Notes under the pieces: generated by a model
The model's database searches: none
What the model was told of the DNA's origin: nothing
What the model saw: only the letters and a program-made list of their open reading frames with translations
Made by a program: the position numbers and the translations under genes
In this document: positions 13,154 to 14,840 of the stretch, one piece after another
How positions within the stretch are numbered: the stretch's first letter is position 1
How the letters are laid out: each line of letters begins with the position of its first letter
Source of the DNA: Negativicutes bacterium
Lineage (GTDB): Bacteria; Bacillota_C; Negativicutes; Sporomusales_B; JARLHX01
Assembly: GCA_031292015.1 (NCBI GenBank)
Contig: JARLHY010000130.1
Location: 1-14,840 of the forward strand
Direction: 5' to 3'
Length of the DNA stretch: 14,840 nucleotides

Positions 13154-14197
13154 ATGAAGCATTTCGACCAGGTGGAAATCGTGAAAGTGGCCTTGACTCA
13201 CCGCTGCAATTTGGCGTGTTTTTACTGCTCGGACAATCTTTCGAAAAACAAGACCGGCGAATTCATGGCTGAGGAGGAGTGTGTGAAATGGCTCACCGCT
13301 CTTCCCCGGCTGCGGATGGTCACCCTGTATGGCGGGGAACCGCTGCTCTCGACCCGCTGCATCGAGTTTGCCAACCGGATTTTGCAGGAGATCCCTTTCC
13401 CTGTTCGTGTCGCCATCTTCACCAACGGGACCATCATCAATGATGAGATCAGGGGATTTCTCGCCAACCCGAGGGCGGTCCTCAATCTGACCCGATCCTC
13501 TGATCCAGTATCCCAGGATGTGCGCAAATTTAAAGCTGATGGCCGCTCATCCCGCGCTATCGTGAGCCGGAACGCGCAGGAATTTTACCGCCTTTGCGGC
13601 CCCAGACTGGTGGTTGTCGACACCCTTCTCCCGGACAGTTTAGGCCGTCTGGCCCATTCCATTATCAGCGGCTTTGAAAGTAGTGATTTTGTCGAGCTGA
13701 ATCTCATCCGCTCTGAGGTTGAATTCACGGCCTTTGACCTTCTCGCGACCGAGCTGGATCAAGTGGTGGCCTATCTGCTCGACCATCCCGGCAAGTGTTT
13801 CAAGAACTTTTCGAAACGGCCGCCGCTCGATCCGGAGTTTAAGCGGGATTGGTACCGGTTTATTCAGGGAACCTACACCGACTATGCCAACGGGATCAGA
13901 AATATCCTCATCGATGTGGATGGCAAAATCTATCCCGGGACTTCGGTGGCTGGCAGGGGCTTGGCGATGGGCGATATCTTTGGCAGGGTGAATGACAGCT
14001 ATTATCACCTCTTCGCCGACGGAAAAGACGACTGCGATTGTGAGTATAAATATATGTGTGTCCCCAATTATGAAAACTACAACCCGGACAACCTGGTTCT
14101 GCCGTTTAAGCAGCCGTCCCATTGCCGTTATTTTAAAACAGTGGCTGGCGCCATGGCGAAATACTACCAGGGACTGAAGGTAAGAGGAATGCTATGA
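13154..14197 (+). CDS. Radical SAM protein with C-terminal Cys cluster (SPASM-like)
   Basis: 347 codons from ATG 13154, 17 bases after the Cys-array gene; AGGAAAGG lies about 12 bases upstream, a long spacing. CNLACFYC (Cys18, 22, 25) is the CxxxCxxC motif that binds the SAM-cleaving 4Fe-4S cluster. GGEP (60-63) and a FTNGTI strand are the usual SAM-contact motifs. The C terminus has DVDGKIYPGTSVAG, the strand that in SPASM domains carries an auxiliary-cluster Cys, but here Gly replaces it (PG instead of PC). Then CDCEYKYMC (Cys294, 296, 302) and Cys324 could still bind one auxiliary cluster. Such enzymes install thioether, carbon-carbon or other bonds in peptides. There is no separate precursor-binding (RRE-type) domain at the N terminus. 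Its natural substrate candidate is the neighbouring Cys-rich tail. Confidence 0.85.
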   Translation: MKHFDQVEIVKVALTHRCNLACFYCSDNLSKNKTGEFMAEEECVKWLTALPRLRMVTLYGGEPLLSTRCIEFANRILQEIPFPVRVAIFTNGTIINDEIRGFLANPRAVLNLTRSSDPVSQDVRKFKADGRSSRAIVSRNAQEFYRLCGPRLVVVDTLLPDSLGRLAHSIISGFESSDFVELNLIRSEVEFTAFDLLATELDQVVAYLLDHPGKCFKNFSKRPPLDPEFKRDWYRFIQGTYTDYANGIRNILIDVDGKIYPGTSVAGRGLAMGDIFGRVNDSYYHLFADGKDDCDCEYKYMCVPNYENYNPDNLVLPFKQPSHCRYFKTVAGAMAKYYQGLKVRGML

Positions 14198-14840
14198 AAA
14201 GACTGCAGGTCATGGTGACGCAAAGGTGCAATTCGAGCTGCTCGTATTGCATGGTGGCGCGGGCGGGAAAGGACCTGGAGGAAGGGGTGCTGGACCGTCT
14301 GCCGGACATCCTCGCGGAGGGCGACTTCGATGTGGTGATGCTGTTTGGCGGCGAGCCCCTGCTGCGCGAAGATTTGTGCTATGCCATCAAAGAAAAAAGC
14401 GGCGGCCGAAAGATCATGCTTCCCACCAATGGGAAGCTTTTGACTGACCGGCATATTGCCGATTTTGGCCATGTACTGATCAGCGCGAACGGCACAGCTG
14501 AAAGCTGCCGCCTGACCGGCCAGAGCTCTGTTCCGGCCATCCTGCGGCTGGCGGCGAAAGACCGCTGCACCATCGGTATGCGGATCATCCCGGAAACGGC
14601 GGCAAGAATGAAAGAGGACTTCGACTATTTTCATGCTGCCGGATTCTCAAAATACAATATTGTGCCCATCATTGAGCTGGACTGGGATGAGGCGGCCTAC
14701 CAGCACTACCGCCAGGGGGTAGAGTACATCCTGGCCAAGATCCCCCGCGAGCAGATCTGGACCTGGAAGCAGGGCGGGATCTGCGTGCCTTATCACGGGA
14801 CGACCTGTCTCGACCAGACCGGTCAACTCTGGGGCTGTGC
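14194..14840 (+). CDS. Second radical SAM protein (3' end outside window)
   Basis: The frame starts at ATG 14194, overlapping the previous stop as ATGA, and is open to the window edge (215 codons). The overlap implies translational coupling. CNSSCSYC (Cys12, 16, 19) is the radical SAM motif, GGEP at 52-55 follows, and PTNGKLL is the TNG strand. Near the edge, CLDQTGQLWGC matches the start of a SPASM-type auxiliary-cluster domain (Dxx-G-x-x-x-x-C), which continues outside. The protein is unlike its neighbour beyond these motifs and begins at the radical SAM domain with only 11 leading residues. Two different enzymes next to one Cys-rich protein imply either two successive modifications or a heteromeric maturase. 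Cannot exclude that further genes (peptidase, transporter) follow. Confidence 0.85.
   Translation, partial: MKRLQVMVTQRCNSSCSYCMVARAGKDLEEGVLDRLPDILAEGDFDVVMLFGGEPLLREDLCYAIKEKSGGRKIMLPTNGKLLTDRHIADFGHVLISANGTAESCRLTGQSSVPAILRLAAKDRCTIGMRIIPETAARMKEDFDYFHAAGFSKYNIVPIIELDWDEAAYQHYRQGVEYILAKIPREQIWTWKQGGICVPYHGTTCLDQTGQLWGC

Overview
The window looks like an accessory, prophage-derived region in a high-GC Firmicute. I favour a Negativicutes (Sporomusaceae-type) host, with moderate confidence. The evidence is: strong AGGAGG-type ribosome sites, GTG and TTG starts, intrinsic terminators with T tracts, Gram-positive-style phage genes, a palindromic repeat with a GGCTGGTCAAAAAG arm that I recall from this group, and secreted-protein families I associate with it. 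There is no tRNA, rRNA, CRISPR array or transposase.

Layout. 1-621 (minus, cut by the window edge) is a lipoprotein whose repeats resemble adhesin-E-type domains. 739-3493 (plus) is an accessory phage block: a small-gene cassette (739-1463), a VgrG3-C-like peptidoglycan hydrolase (1585-2199), and a second copy of the same cassette in which the first gene carries a long N-terminal addition (2263-3493). 3571-5881 (minus) holds two tandem paralogues of the adhesin-E-like family, each with the same upstream leader. 6109-9627 (plus) is a head module of the SU10 podovirus type: scaffold-like protein, SU10/DUF5309-type major capsid protein, two small unknowns and an SU10-type head-tail adaptor. It is interrupted at 7930-8162 by two adjacent palindromic intergenic elements. 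9669-11399 (minus) carries two DUF5684-like membrane proteins with Pro-rich tails and one secreted protein. These look like cargo (moron) genes between head and fibre genes.

11516-14840 (plus) is the most interesting part. A fibre protein (Mtd-N-like domain, 28-residue repeats, pyocin-knob-like C terminus) is followed 10 bases later by a 316-residue structural-looking protein. Its last 41 residues hold 15 cysteines in a CNCNYCT heptad array. Immediately downstream come two different radical SAM proteins with CxxxCxxC and GGEP motifs; the second overlaps the first by ATGA and runs off the window. This arrangement suggests a virion-associated or surface-displayed protein whose Cys-rich tail is enzymatically modified, like a RiPP core fused to a phage fibre component. 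That function is inference. The sequence itself shows the array, the paired enzymes and their close, co-directional arrangement.

The cassette architecture (minus-strand cargo set off by hairpins and inserted between plus-strand phage genes) suggests a domesticated or heavily cargo-loaded prophage. Terminase, portal and tail-tube or nozzle genes are not seen here and would have to lie outside the window.
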